Shown: positions 7,849 to 15,417 of the stretch, piece by piece
Numbering within the stretch: the stretch's first letter is position 1
Layout of the letters: every line of letters starts with the position of its first letter
DNA from: an uncultured bacterium
GTDB lineage: Bacteria; Nitrospirota; Thermodesulfovibrionia; Thermodesulfovibrionales; Thermodesulfovibrionaceae
Assembly (NCBI GenBank): GCA_937924475.1
Contig: CALDSV010000039.1
Location: 1-32,465, forward strand
Length of the DNA: 32,465 nucleotides
Direction: 5' to 3'
Position numbers and translations under genes: made by a program
Notes under the pieces: model-generated
Seen by the model: the letters and a program-made list of their open reading frames with translations, nothing else
Databases searched by the model: none
What the model was told of the DNA's origin: nothing

Positions 7849-9187
7849 TGCTATCCCTCCTATTTTTAATTGCTTTAAATAAAACCTCTTTAACTGCCTC
7901 AATACTCGGAGGCAACTCAATTGGTTTATTCCTATATTTGGCAGGAAATTTAAATTTTCCTTCATGATATTTAACTTTAAAGTCAGTAAACTTCAATCCA
8001 TGGGCAGTTGATATTACTACTATGGATTCAGCCTTATCTATCTTTCCAGCCTTAACAAGCTTGATTAATCCTGCTAAGGCAACTCCTGTATGAGGGCAGT
8101 TAAATAAACCAGTGAGATCTCCAAGTGCTGAGGCATCTGCCAGTTCTTGCTCTGTTACATCTATTACTATGCCATCAAATTCCTTAAGAACTCTTACAGC
8201 CTTTTCATAACTTACAGGATTACCAATTTGAATAGCACTTGCAAGAGTCTTTTTAGCCTTTATTGGTATTAAACGGTCAAAGCCTCGTAGATAGGCTCTA
8301 TATAATGGATTTGCTTTTTGTGCTTGAGTTACAACAATACGAGGTTTTTTATTAATTAAACCAAGTTGTCGCATCATTATTAATCCTTTGCCAAGAGCAG
8401 ATACATTTCCCAAATTTCCACCCGGAATAATAAAAACATCAGGGCATACCCAATCAAGTTGTTGAACTACTTCTATACCCACTGTTTTTTGTCCCTCTAT
8501 TCTCAAAGAATTCATAGAGTTCGCAAGATATATGGTTTCATCTTTGGTGATTTCCTTAACAACTTTCATACATCCATCAAAATCTGTATCAAGCTCTAAA
8601 ACCAAAGCTCCATTGCTGATTGGTTGTATAAGCTGAGCTACAGAAATCTTTCCCTTAGGCAAAAGAACTATTGCCTGAATGCCAGCTGCTGCACAGTAAG
8701 CAGCCAAAGAGGCAGAGGTATCTCCTGTGGAAGCACAGGCAACTGCTTTAATTGGCATACCTTCACTGATCATCTGTTTTACCTGTGATACTAAGACAGT
8801 CATACCAAGATCTTTGAAGGAGCCTGTGTGAGAATTACCACATAATTTTATCCATAGCTCTCTAAGACCAAGAATCTTACCTAACCTTTCTGCATAAAAG
8901 AGATTTGTTCCTCCCTCGTAAAGAGATACAATATTTTGATTGTCAATGTTAGGTAAAACCCATTCCTTTTTTCCCCAAACTCCTGAACCATAGGGCCATT
9001 GATTTGATTTATATCTTTTGTCAAAAAGTGTCTTCCATGAATCAGCGCTTCTTCTTTTAAGTGCCTCTATATCATGTTTAACCTCAAGAAGTGAACCACA
9101 GTTAGGGCAGTTATATATGATTTTATTTAATGGATAGGTTGATTGGCATTCACTATTTATACATTCAAACCAGGCACGATACTGCAT
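7841..9187 (-). CDS. thrC: Threonine synthase
   Basis: 448 residues. An N-terminal zinc-ribbon-like segment has C9-x4-C14 and C27-x2-C30, followed by the fold-type II PLP core. The PLP lysine is K125 in TGSFKDLGM. The substrate/phosphate loops SLYEGGTNL (about 88-96), [10 protein letters not shown] and the glycine-rich [10 protein letters not shown] identify threonine synthase rather than cysteate synthase, though the latter is a close relative. It converts O-phosphohomoserine to threonine in the cytoplasm. The start at 9187 has a good Shine-Dalgarno sequence (GGAGGA). It is the first gene of a two-gene transcript with the PLP trans-sulfuration enzyme. It converges on the YyaL-like gene across the REP cluster. 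Confidence 0.93.
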   Translation of the reverse strand: MQYRAWFECINSECQSTYPLNKIIYNCPNCGSLLEVKHDIEALKRRSADSWKTLFDKRYKSNQWPYGSGVWGKKEWVLPNIDNQNIVSLYEGGTNLFYAERLGKILGLRELWIKLCGNSHTGSFKDLGMTVLVSQVKQMISEGMPIKAVACASTGDTSASLAAYCAAAGIQAIVLLPKGKISVAQLIQPISNGALVLELDTDFDGCMKVVKEITKDETIYLANSMNSLRIEGQKTVGIEVVQQLDWVCPDVFIIPGGNLGNVSALGKGLIMMRQLGLINKKPRIVVTQAQKANPLYRAYLRGFDRLIPIKAKKTLASAIQIGNPVSYEKAVRVLKEFDGIVIDVTEQELADASALGDLTGLFNCPHTGVALAGLIKLVKAGKIDKAESIVVISTAHGLKFTDFKVKYHEGKFKFPAKYRNKPIELPPSIEAVKEVLFKAIKNRRDSNV

Positions 9188-9616
9188 AAGTTGTCCTCCA
9201 GCAATATTTTTTACTTAAAAAGCAAATAAAAATTTTTAAATCAGCTACTTTTAAAAAGTTAGACTACATCAATATTGCATATCCAAAAATTTTAATCCTT
9301 AAGTAGCTTTCTTGTCTACTTTTTTATAAAAAGCTATTCTTACTTTTGCCATAGCAAAAAGTTCTTCAAAAAAGTGAAATAATCCCTTTTTTTATAATTG
9401 CGAGCTTTCCAAAGGACTGCTTGGCAATCCAAATTTAATCAAATTCAACAAAAAGATAGAATTGTATCAGTATTTAAGTGACTTGTAATCCTCACAGAAA
9501 GAGGTTTTGCAATAGTAATAAAAACTTTTTGAAATATATAAAAAAAGTCAATAAAATGACAGTTAAAAAAAGGAGCTTAAAATTTTTATGAATCTTTTCT
9601 TTTTGTAACAAATTGT
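9188..9616. other. Intergenic region upstream of thrC and the prepilin gene, with inverted repeats and one REP-like unit
   Basis: No gene is seen. It holds nested inverted repeats: TAGCTTT/AAAGCTA (9304-9310 with 9330-9336) and a TTTTGC-CATA-GCAAAA hairpin at about 9342-9362. A single REP-like unit lies at 9397-9430 (ATTGCGAGCTTTCC ... GGACTGCTTGGCAATCC). A clear thrC promoter was not found. Confidence 0.5.
9397..9430. repeat. REP-like palindromic repeat, single unit
   Basis: ATTGCGAG ... GGCAATCC ends with the inner imperfect hairpin CTTTCC-AAAGGA. It has the same end sequences as the units at 27221-27270 and 29956-29993. Confidence 0.7.
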
Positions 9617-9625
9617 GATATAATT
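9617..9625 (+). promoter_or_regulatory. Extended -10 promoter of the prepilin gene
   Basis: TGATATAAT is a consensus extended -10 (TGn-TATAAT, TATAAT at 9620-9625). No good -35 is seen 16-18 bp upstream, which an extended -10 can tolerate. It predicts transcription from about 9632 and a leader of about 140 nt before the prepilin ATG. Confidence 0.65.
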
Positions 9626-9631
9626 CCCCAA

Positions 9632-9770
9632 AAAAAGGAGGGATGTTATAACTGCCAATTTGGGCGTCAAGGTGGTTATAACAAAATCCCAGTGACGCAA
9701 CCGGCCTTCCATAATAAATCCATGGCACAAATTTTGCCTTATTACAATCAAAAAAAAGGAGGTATGGTTT
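9632..9770 (+). promoter_or_regulatory. Structured 5' leader of the prepilin gene
   Basis: The leader contains two copies of the self-complementary octamer GTTATAAC (9646-9653 and 9676-9683, 30 bp apart). It also has a stem GCGTCA/TGACGC (9665-9670 with 9694-9699) extended by TGG/CCA (9674-9676 with 9690-9692), and a downstream CCAT/ATGG hairpin. The two octamers could pair with each other, and that would exclude the GCGTCA stem, so alternative folds exist. A strong AAAGGAGG sits just before the prepilin ATG. The GACGCAA..GGCC string recalls the c-di-GMP-I riboswitch core, but the GGCAAA half is missing, so no riboswitch class is assigned. Confidence 0.45.
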
Positions 9771-10346
9771 ATGAAGTATCTAAGAAGTAACAAGGGTTTT
9801 ACCTTAGTGGAGTTGGCGATTGTTCTGGTTATCATCGGAATCATCCTCGGTGCTGTGCTTAAGGGACAGGAGTTGATTAATAATGCGAAGATGAAGAGAG
9901 CCTATAACCAGTACAGAGAAGTTTTGGCAGCAGTTTATACCTATTATGACAAATATGGTAAGTATCCGGGAGATGATCCTAATGCTAGTACTCGATGGCC
10001 AAGTGCAACTTCTGGTGATAATAATGGGCTTATAGATGAACTAACCTTGGGGTGCACAAACGAAACAACAGAATCTTGTCAGGCATGGTATCATATGAGG
10101 CTTGCAAACATCCTTACTGGTTCCGGAGCTCAAGCTCCATCTAATGTTTACGGAGGAAGTATAGGAATAGGTACTCTTCAAGGACTTCCAGGAATGTGGA
10201 TAGGATTTGATAATGTACCAGGTGATGTATGTGCAAGCTTAGATCAGCAGTATGATGATGGGGATTCTGGCTATGGAAGCATCATAGGTTCAGGGGATTA
10301 TGTTACTACCCCTAATGCAAATTACACACTTTATTTTAGACTCTAA
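9771..10346 (+). CDS. Type IV prepilin (major pilin or pseudopilin)
   Basis: 191 residues. The short basic leader is cut after G9 (RSNKG / FTLVELAIVLVIIGIILG), the standard class III prepilin peptidase site, with Phe at position 1 and Glu at position 5 of the mature protein. The hydrophobic N-terminal helix (about 10-35) serves as membrane anchor and pilus core. The globular part is rich in Gly, Tyr and Asp, has three cysteines (in LGCTNETTESCQ and GDVCAS), and ends in YTLYFRL. The ATG follows AAAAGGAGG. Upstream are an extended -10 promoter and a structured leader; downstream a perfect 7-bp hairpin ends the unit. The separate strong promoter and leader suggest it is the abundant pilin of the assembly system encoded just downstream. 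Confidence 0.9.
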   Translation: MKYLRSNKGFTLVELAIVLVIIGIILGAVLKGQELINNAKMKRAYNQYREVLAAVYTYYDKYGKYPGDDPNASTRWPSATSGDNNGLIDELTLGCTNETTESCQAWYHMRLANILTGSGAQAPSNVYGGSIGIGTLQGLPGMWIGFDNVPGDVCASLDQQYDDGDSGYGSIIGSGDYVTTPNANYTLYFRL

Positions 10347-10351
10347 ACAAT

Positions 10352-10369
10352 GGGAGGCTTATGCCTCCC
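10352..10369 (+). terminator. Hairpin downstream of the prepilin gene
   Basis: GGGAGGC-TTAT-GCCTCCC is a perfect 7-bp stem with a 4-nt loop, 5 bp after the prepilin stop. It is followed by TTAAATTTAT rather than a pure T-run, so it may be a leaky terminator or an mRNA 3'-end stabiliser. Confidence 0.6.
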
Positions 10370-10377
10370 TTAAATTT

Positions 10378-10545
10378 ATGCTTCTTGTAGGCATTATTCT
10401 AATTTTAATTGGCTACTTTATTTTATTCTCAGTTCCACGAGATGCGAGCTTTGAGAGAATGACTATTCAGGCAATTGGAGGAATTGGAACAAGCATTATA
10501 GGTTCTTTATTTGTAATGGTTTACATTTATAAAAGAAGTAAATGA
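10378..10545 (+). CDS. Small two-helix membrane protein, unknown
   Basis: 55 residues from the ATG at 10378. An ATG at 10300 would overlap the prepilin by 47 nt and add unlikely residues. Two hydrophobic segments (about 1-18 and 31-50) flank a short charged loop (PRDASFERM), and the protein ends in a basic tail, YKRSK. No Shine-Dalgarno sequence is evident, and the ATG lies 8 nt after the prepilin hairpin, so expression may depend on read-through. The hydrophobic pattern and its position beside pilus genes make it a plausible real gene, but no family was recognised. Confidence 0.45.
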   Translation: MLLVGIILILIGYFILFSVPRDASFERMTIQAIGGIGTSIIGSLFVMVYIYKRSK

Positions 10546-10552
10546 AAGACTG

Positions 10553-10561
10553 TGTTATACT
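10553..10561 (+). promoter_or_regulatory. Extended -10 promoter for the small ORF-mntA-hepT-pilus operon
   Basis: TGT-TATACT (TATACT at 10556-10561) is an extended -10 placed 28 nt before the ATG at 10589. It is the only promoter-like sequence seen before the long overlapping run of genes that ends at 18262. No good -35 was found. Confidence 0.5.
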
Positions 10562-10588
10562 TTAAATATAAAAAGCAAGGAGGTTTCT

Positions 10589-10714
10589 ATGCCAGTGTTT
10601 GCCTCACTCTATATGGGAGATGACATAGTGAGCTATCTAACGAAGAATAAAATTTATGCCATGGCAATAAAAGAAGATACAATGGATATACTTAACTTTG
10701 AAGTTTTGCAGTAA
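10589..10714 (+). CDS. Small protein, unknown (41 residues)
   Basis: ATG at 10589 is preceded by a strong Shine-Dalgarno sequence (AAGGAGG at 10577-10583) and a promoter-like extended -10. The product starts MPVFASLYMGDDIVSYLTKN and ends NFEVLQ; it is soluble and mildly acidic, with no membrane segment or cysteine. It ends 16 bp before mntA and is probably co-transcribed with it. The ribosome site supports translation; the function is unknown. It may be a remnant of a longer gene. Confidence 0.5.
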   Translation: MPVFASLYMGDDIVSYLTKNKIYAMAIKEDTMDILNFEVLQ

Positions 10715-10730
10715 ATAATGGAGCAAAGAA

Positions 10731-11168
10731 ATGTCTGTAAAAGAAAGATGGATTAAACAAAGACCATTAAAATTGAGTTTTAATGAACTTAAAAGTGTAG
10801 TTTATTCAACTTTAATAAAAAATCCACAAATACTTATAGCTTATATTTTTGGTTCATTAGTAAAAGGAAATTTCAAGGAATACTCAGATATTGATGTTGC
10901 TATATATACAAAAGAAGAGTTTTCATGGCAAGATTTTTATATTCTTTATGGTAATTTAACAAAAGAAATTCATTCTGATAGGGTTGATTTAGTATGGTTA
11001 AATAAAGCAGAGCCTATTATAAGCTTTGAGATTATAAAAACAGGCAAGGTTTTGTTTTATAGAAATGTAGACACTCTTAATGATTTTGAGCTTACAGTGA
11101 AAAAGAGATACTATGACTATGTAATCTATCTTAAGAAGCACAGGCAATTTAGAGAAAATGTTTTATAG
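10731..11168 (+). CDS. mntA: MntA-type minimal nucleotidyltransferase (antitoxin of a HEPN/MNT pair)
   Basis: 145 residues with the minimal nucleotidyltransferase signature G41-S42-x10-D53-x-D55 (IFGSLVKGNFKEYSDIDVAIY) and a third acidic residue in DRVDLVWL (D83/D86). In characterised HEPN/MNT modules, MntA adds AMP to a tyrosine of the HepT toxin and silences it. The ATG has a GGAG-like site. Its 3' end overlaps the hepT start by 11 nt, the usual toxin-antitoxin coupling. It sits at the head of a pilus-assembly operon rather than in a mobile island, which may tie the module's persistence to the operon. That link is inference. Confidence 0.85.
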   Translation: MSVKERWIKQRPLKLSFNELKSVVYSTLIKNPQILIAYIFGSLVKGNFKEYSDIDVAIYTKEEFSWQDFYILYGNLTKEIHSDRVDLVWLNKAEPIISFEIIKTGKVLFYRNVDTLNDFELTVKKRYYDYVIYLKKHRQFRENVL

Positions 11169-11487
11169 AAAAGAAAGCCTCATAAAAAGAATTGAAAAAC
11201 TTAAAGAGTATAGGAATGATATAAGTGAGCTTAAAAGTTTTACTTTTGAAGAATATCTGAAAGATAAAAAGACAAAATACTCTACAGAAAGACTTCTTTT
11301 CCTTATATGTGAGAACATACTTGATTTTTTTGACCATTTACTTTCAAGCAGATTTGAAGTTGTCAGTGACAGTTATGAGGAAATCATTACTAATGCCTAC
11401 AAAAAAGGTTTAATCGACAGAGCAATGTATGAAAAACTAAAGGGACTTGGTGGTTTCAGAAATGTGCTTGCCCATGAGTATTTCTGA
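11158..11487 (+). CDS. hepT: HepT-type HEPN protein (DUF86), C-terminus lost by frameshift
   Basis: 109 residues, helical, ending with the catalytic and AMP-acceptor motif R101-x4-H106-x-Y108 (FRNVLAHEYF) followed at once by TGA at 11485-11487. HEPN/DUF86 toxins act as RNases through the R-x4-H motif, and the Tyr is modified by MntA. Family members normally continue through another helix of about 30 residues. That helix is present here in another frame (11480-11569), so a small indel near 11479-11484 has cut it off. Whether the truncated toxin still dimerises and acts is unknown; a sequencing error is also possible. Confidence 0.78.
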   Translation: MFYRKESLIKRIEKLKEYRNDISELKSFTFEEYLKDKKTKYSTERLLFLICENILDFFDHLLSSRFEVVSDSYEEIITNAYKKGLIDRAMYEKLKGLGGFRNVLAHEYF

Positions 11488-11569
11488 TGAAGAGATTTAT
11501 AGAAATTTAAGAAAAATGCTTCAAATAATTGACGAACTCATTGAGACATTTGAGAAAATTATAAGATAA
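11480..11569 (+). pseudogene. hepT: Out-of-frame C-terminal helix of hepT
   Basis: The frame starting at 11480 encodes ISDEEIYRNLRKMLQIIDEL plus nine more residues and stops at TAA 11567-11569. It joins naturally onto HEY in the upstream frame, as in intact DUF86 proteins. Two missing bases (or one extra) near 11481 would explain the break. It ends 7 bp before the next gene. Confidence 0.6.
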
Positions 11570-11576
11570 AAAAATA

Positions 11577-12911
11577 ATGGCTAAAAAGGCATACATAAGC
11601 ATTGAAGGAAATCAGGCTAAAATTCTACTTAAAAAAAACAGGAATGTTCAAAAGGCAGAAACTTACACTATCCCCCTTGAGATTTTGCAAGATTTTATTA
11701 AGAAAGAAAAAATAAAAGAGGCCATAATAGCTCAATTTATCCCCAATCTTATAAATTTTCAGTTTTCAATTCCTTTTTCAGGCGATACCAAGAAAAAAAG
11801 GAAGGTTTTAAATGGAATAGTCATGGCTGAAATAAGAAAAAGATACCCTTCTGTGGAAAATTTCTCTTTCCTTTACACTGTCTATGAAAAAGGAGGAAGG
11901 GTTTTCCTCAGATGTTATTTTGCTGAGGAAGAAAGTCTTGATTTTTTAAATAAGCTTATCCTACAAGGAATAAATGTCAAAGCTTTCTATCCCATCTTTC
12001 TCCCCTTGATAGAGTTTTTTAAAGCAAAGGGAGATTTTAGTGAGTCTCAACTTATTTGTCTTTCTTCTGATAATTTAAGAATGCTCTTTGTGCTAAAAGA
12101 AGGAGAGCTTATCATACAGAGAACTTTTGATGCAGAACAGAAAGCTCTTACTGAAGAGGATATAGTTAACATTAATATGACTATTAGCTACTCCATACAG
12201 AATTTTCGTATAAAACCAGAAAAAGTCATTTTTATTGGTATTGAAAACCAAGAGATTGCTGGGCTTACAATACCCTTTGAGTTTATAGATTTTCCTGAAA
12301 AGCTTAAAGATTACTCTATTTGTCTCTGCCTTAGTGAGTTTGAGAGCAAACTAAAAGGTAGAGAGATGTTTTTACCAGAGTATAAGAGATATTTACAGAA
12401 TAAAAAGCATTTAAGTTATGTAACCATATTTTTGTCATTATTTGCTATATTTTTTGTTTTTTACAATTTTAGGCTTATAGGTGAAATTTTCTCCTACAGA
12501 GAAACTTTTAACTCATACAGAAAAGAAATTTACACTAAGGAGAGGGATTTCTTTTTATTTCAGGATAATTTAAAAAATTTTGAAAAGACCTTAAAACCCT
12601 ATATAGAGCTTCAAAATAAACTCCTATCTCTTAATGATATAAGAGCACCTTTTGAGCCTGTCCAAGAAATATCAAGAATCAAAGGAGTTGAGATAAACTC
12701 CATTGACATAGAAAATGGAAAGCTTCAAAAGATAAAAATTTCAGGTAAAATAGCTGGTATGAGTTTTACTGAAAAACAGATGAGTTTTATGGAGCTTAAA
12801 AATATTGCGTCCATTAAAAGCTTAAAAATTACAAATGAAAAATGGGATTTCACAAAAGGGGAGTTTACCATAGAGGGAGAATATGACTCTCAGAGATTTT
12901 TGCAAAAATAA
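11577..12911 (+). CDS. PilM-PilN fusion (GspL/MshI-like) assembly platform protein
   Basis: 444 residues with GspL-like architecture. Residues 1 to about 265 form a cytoplasmic actin-like (PilM-type) domain. One membrane helix follows at about 278-300 (hydrophobic run SYVTIFLSLFAIFFVFYNF), then a periplasmic PilN-type coiled coil and ferredoxin-like domain (about 310-444). The protein would link the cytoplasmic ATPase to the periplasmic platform. Strong ATP-binding motifs are not obvious in the actin-like part. It opens the core operon, and the next gene starts inside its last 29 nt. The ATG at 11577 lacks a Shine-Dalgarno sequence and follows an A-rich run 7 bp after the hepT remnant. Assignment is from architecture and gene order; separate PilM and PilN genes are the commoner arrangement in type IV pili. 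Confidence 0.72.
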   Translation: MAKKAYISIEGNQAKILLKKNRNVQKAETYTIPLEILQDFIKKEKIKEAIIAQFIPNLINFQFSIPFSGDTKKKRKVLNGIVMAEIRKRYPSVENFSFLYTVYEKGGRVFLRCYFAEEESLDFLNKLILQGINVKAFYPIFLPLIEFFKAKGDFSESQLICLSSDNLRMLFVLKEGELIIQRTFDAEQKALTEEDIVNINMTISYSIQNFRIKPEKVIFIGIENQEIAGLTIPFEFIDFPEKLKDYSICLCLSEFESKLKGREMFLPEYKRYLQNKKHLSYVTIFLSLFAIFFVFYNFRLIGEIFSYRETFNSYRKEIYTKERDFFLFQDNLKNFEKTLKPYIELQNKLLSLNDIRAPFEPVQEISRIKGVEINSIDIENGKLQKIKISGKIAGMSFTEKQMSFMELKNIASIKSLKITNEKWDFTKGEFTIEGEYDSQRFLQK

Positions 12912-13395
12912 AATAGAAAGTAGTTTTTTTAGATTATCATTAGTTGTCTTAGTAGTTTCCCTTCTATTTTCAACTTCCCTTTATCTCAAAAAGATAAAAC
13001 TATCTATTCATAAGGACCTTAAAACTCTTGAAATAGTAATATTGAAAATAAACAAAACATATGAAATAAAAAGAGATATTGAAGAAATCTCTGCTCCTGA
13101 CCCTAAAAACCCTGAAATTTTAATGGCACAACTAATTGATAGTTTTAACTCAAATTTTCCTGAAATGAAAATGGAGCTATCACAAAGGAAAACAGAAGGA
13201 CAAGAGGTTGTTTTTCCCTTTTCTGTAACTGGAGAAGGAAGTTTTAAAAGATATGTTGAAATTACGAGCTTTTTGCAGAAGAATAATTATCCAGCCTGTT
13301 TTATAAATTCTGTTTCTTTAAAGGCAAAAGAACAGTCTATAGATTTTACAATAAAGGGAGAGTTTAGATTAATATCAAATGATAGGCAGATTTAA
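12883..13395 (+). CDS. PilO/GspM-like inner-membrane platform protein
   Basis: 170 residues: a short cytoplasmic N-terminus, one membrane helix (about 17-34, hydrophobic run LSLVVLVVSLLFSTSLYL), a charged coiled-coil stretch and a C-terminal ferredoxin-like domain (about 95-165; VVFPFSVTGEGSF, SIDFTIKGEF). This matches PilO/GspM topology and its position between the PilM-PilN fusion and the PilP-like gene. It would dimerise with the PilN part in the periplasm. The ATG at 12883 has a GGGAG site and overlaps the preceding gene. Primary sequence similarity in this family is weak, so the call relies on topology and order. Confidence 0.65.
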   Translation: MTLRDFCKNKIESSFFRLSLVVLVVSLLFSTSLYLKKIKLSIHKDLKTLEIVILKINKTYEIKRDIEEISAPDPKNPEILMAQLIDSFNSNFPEMKMELSQRKTEGQEVVFPFSVTGEGSFKRYVEITSFLQKNNYPACFINSVSLKAKEQSIDFTIKGEFRLISNDRQI

Positions 13396-13792
13396 AATAG
13401 CATTGTTAATTTTTGTAGTTTCAGCCATTTTGCCTTTTGTGGCATTTAAGCTCAAAGCACCTCAATTTTTGAATCCTCTTGAGAGAAGAATTGCTGATTT
13501 TCAGGAACCTACGCAGATTCAGATTTTTAAGAAAAAAACTTCTTATAATGTTAGCTTAGATGACCCTTTTAAAATCTCAGAGAGGGCAAAAATGGTATCC
13601 AAAAAAGATATGAGTATTTCATCTCTTTCAATGATATATAAAGGTAAAAACAAGTATGTTATATTTGGTGACAACATTGTTAAAGAAGGTGACAGGATAG
13701 GTGATTTAAGAGTAGTTAAAATCCTAAATGATAAGGTATTAATAAAGGATGGAAAAGGAGAGGAAATATGGTTAAGGCTGGAAAACTATTAA
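13379..13792 (+). CDS. PilP/GspC-like periplasmic connector
   Basis: 137 residues with an N-terminal membrane anchor (about 7-25, hydrophobic run ALLIFVVSAILPFVAF), a linker, and a C-terminal beta-rich HR-type domain (about 80-137) with the pattern SMIYKGKNKYVIFGDNIVKEGD ... VVKILNDKVLIKDGKGEE, as in GspC and PilP. No lipobox is present, so it resembles GspC more than classical lipoprotein PilP. The family connects the inner-membrane platform to the N0 domain of the secretin, which is encoded next. It overlaps both neighbours (17 nt upstream, 25 nt downstream). Confidence 0.68.
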   Translation: MIGRFKIALLIFVVSAILPFVAFKLKAPQFLNPLERRIADFQEPTQIQIFKKKTSYNVSLDDPFKISERAKMVSKKDMSISSLSMIYKGKNKYVIFGDNIVKEGDRIGDLRVVKILNDKVLIKDGKGEEIWLRLENY

Positions 13793-15417
13793 TTTTATTT
13801 AGCTTGTTCTTTTTTGTTTTAAGTTGCAACAATAAAAATGTAAAAAATGACATTCAAATACCTAAGATTGATATGCCTCCAAAACCCTCTCAACCCATAG
13901 AGAGCAAAATGGCAGAGCCTGAATTTAGGGTGGAAAATCCACAGATTAACCCTCTTCAGCTTAAGAGAATATCAATTAATGTTAGAGCAACACCTTTAAG
14001 GGATGTTCTTTTTGTTATTGCAAAGGATGCAGGTCTTAATTTAATTCTTGACAAAGATGTTGATCCTGAAATACCTATTACTCTAATTGTCAGGCATGTG
14101 ACACTTCAAGATGCTCTTGACTCTGTTATTTCATCAACGGACTATTTCTATAAAATTGAGAGAAATATGCTTAAAATCTCTGCTACCGATACTAAAATAT
14201 TCCATTTAAATATATTTCCTATTCATCAGACATACTCTACTGAAGTGGGAGGAGATATTCTCGGAGGTGTCACAGGACAGCTTTCATCAGGAGTAGGCAC
14301 TGCTGGAGGAGGCACTACTTCAACAGAACTAAAGGGTAATGTGTCTAAGACGGAAAAATCCGATGATTCAGCCTATAAATTTTGGGATAGTATTGAATCT
14401 GCTCTTTCATCTATTCTTGGAGTTCAAACTTCAACTACCTCTCAGGCTTCAGCACATCAGCAGACTTCTTCTCAGTCTCAGGCAGGACAGACTCAGCAAG
14501 CAAGAGCAGTTCCAATGGTAATGCCCGCACAGGAAAATTTTGTAATAAACAGACTTACTGGAACGATTATGGTTACAGCAACAAAGAAAAATATGCAAAA
14601 AGTTGAACAGTATCTTAATACCATAAAGACTGTTATGAGTAGGCAGGTTTTAATTGAGGCAAAGGTTATTGAGGTCAGTCTCTCGGACTCACTTAAATAT
14701 GGAATAGATTGGTCATTCCTAAGAGAGTGGTCTCATGGCACTCATAACTGGAGCATTGGTGGAAGCACTCAAGATTTTACAAATGTTATACCTTCAAACT
14801 CTCCATTTTCTGATATAAGATTTTCCTTGACAACCACTGCAATTAGAGATTTTTCAGCTATTATTAGAGCTCTTTCTCAATTTGGTGATGTAAGAACTCT
14901 CTCAAATCCTCGCATTAACATAATGAATGGTCAGACTTCTTTGCTTACTGTAGGAAGAAACTTTACATTTATTTCTAAGGCAGAAAGTAATGTAACTACA
15001 GCAGAAGGTGGAACACCAATTATTACTTACACAGTAGAGACAAGCAATCTTCTCTCTGGACTAATAATTGGAATTGTTCCATACATTGATGACAAAGGAG
15101 AAATCTCTCTAACAATTACTCCTGTCATATCAAATTTAATAAATATAGCAGAGAGAGTATATGGTTCTGCAGGTGCTCCGACAGTAATTCAACTTCCCGT
15201 TGTTGATTTAAGAGAGCTAAGTACCACAGTTAAAGTAAAAGATGGAGAAGTGGTTATAATCGGAGGATTAATTAAAAAAGAAGAAAGTCTATCAGAAAAC
15301 AAAACTCCATTATTGGGTGATATACCCATAATAGGCAATTTATTCAAGGCGCATGATAGAACACAGTCAAATACAGAGCTTGTAATACTTCTTCAGCCGA
15401 GGATTATTTCAAGATGA
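13768..15417 (+). CDS. MshL-like secretin (outer-membrane pore, lipoprotein)
   Basis: 549 residues. The signal peptide ends in a lipobox with acylated C20 (FFFVLSC). Residues about 65-150 form an N0/STN-like domain (RATPLRDVLFVIAKDAGLNL). A Gly-rich and Gln/Ser-rich linker (about 165-250) follows, then an N1/NolW-like segment and the secretin domain (about 290-549) with VLIEAKVIEVSLSDSLKYGIDW, GGTP, ITPVISNL and the terminal beta-lip VKDGEVVIIGGLIKKEES ... TPLLGDIPIIGNLF. The layout is close to MshL of the MSHA pilus. The product forms the multimeric outer-membrane channel for the pilus. The start has an AGGAG site, and its stop shares ATGA with the next gene. Confidence 0.9.
   Translation: MVKAGKLLILFSLFFFVLSCNNKNVKNDIQIPKIDMPPKPSQPIESKMAEPEFRVENPQINPLQLKRISINVRATPLRDVLFVIAKDAGLNLILDKDVDPEIPITLIVRHVTLQDALDSVISSTDYFYKIERNMLKISATDTKIFHLNIFPIHQTYSTEVGGDILGGVTGQLSSGVGTAGGGTTSTELKGNVSKTEKSDDSAYKFWDSIESALSSILGVQTSTTSQASAHQQTSSQSQAGQTQQARAVPMVMPAQENFVINRLTGTIMVTATKKNMQKVEQYLNTIKTVMSRQVLIEAKVIEVSLSDSLKYGIDWSFLREWSHGTHNWSIGGSTQDFTNVIPSNSPFSDIRFSLTTTAIRDFSAIIRALSQFGDVRTLSNPRINIMNGQTSLLTVGRNFTFISKAESNVTTAEGGTPIITYTVETSNLLSGLIIGIVPYIDDKGEISLTITPVISNLINIAERVYGSAGAPTVIQLPVVDLRELSTTVKVKDGEVVIIGGLIKKEESLSENKTPLLGDIPIIGNLFKAHDRTQSNTELVILLQPRIISR

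Noticed and set aside
9632-9770. Cyclic-di-GMP-I (GEMM) riboswitch before the prepilin gene
   Set aside because: GACGCAA..GGCC is present, but the required GGCAAA half, the GNRA-capped first hairpin and the closing strand could not be aligned. Kept only as a structured leader.
9492-9844. Minus-strand ORFs of 78 and 93 residues opposite the prepilin start
   Set aside because: They lie antisense to the leader and first codons of a clear prepilin gene and have no ribosome site or recognisable domain.
10300-10377. Longer N-terminus for the small membrane protein
   Set aside because: It would overlap the end of the prepilin and run through its hairpin; the extra residues are not hydrophobic in pattern and no ribosome site supports them.
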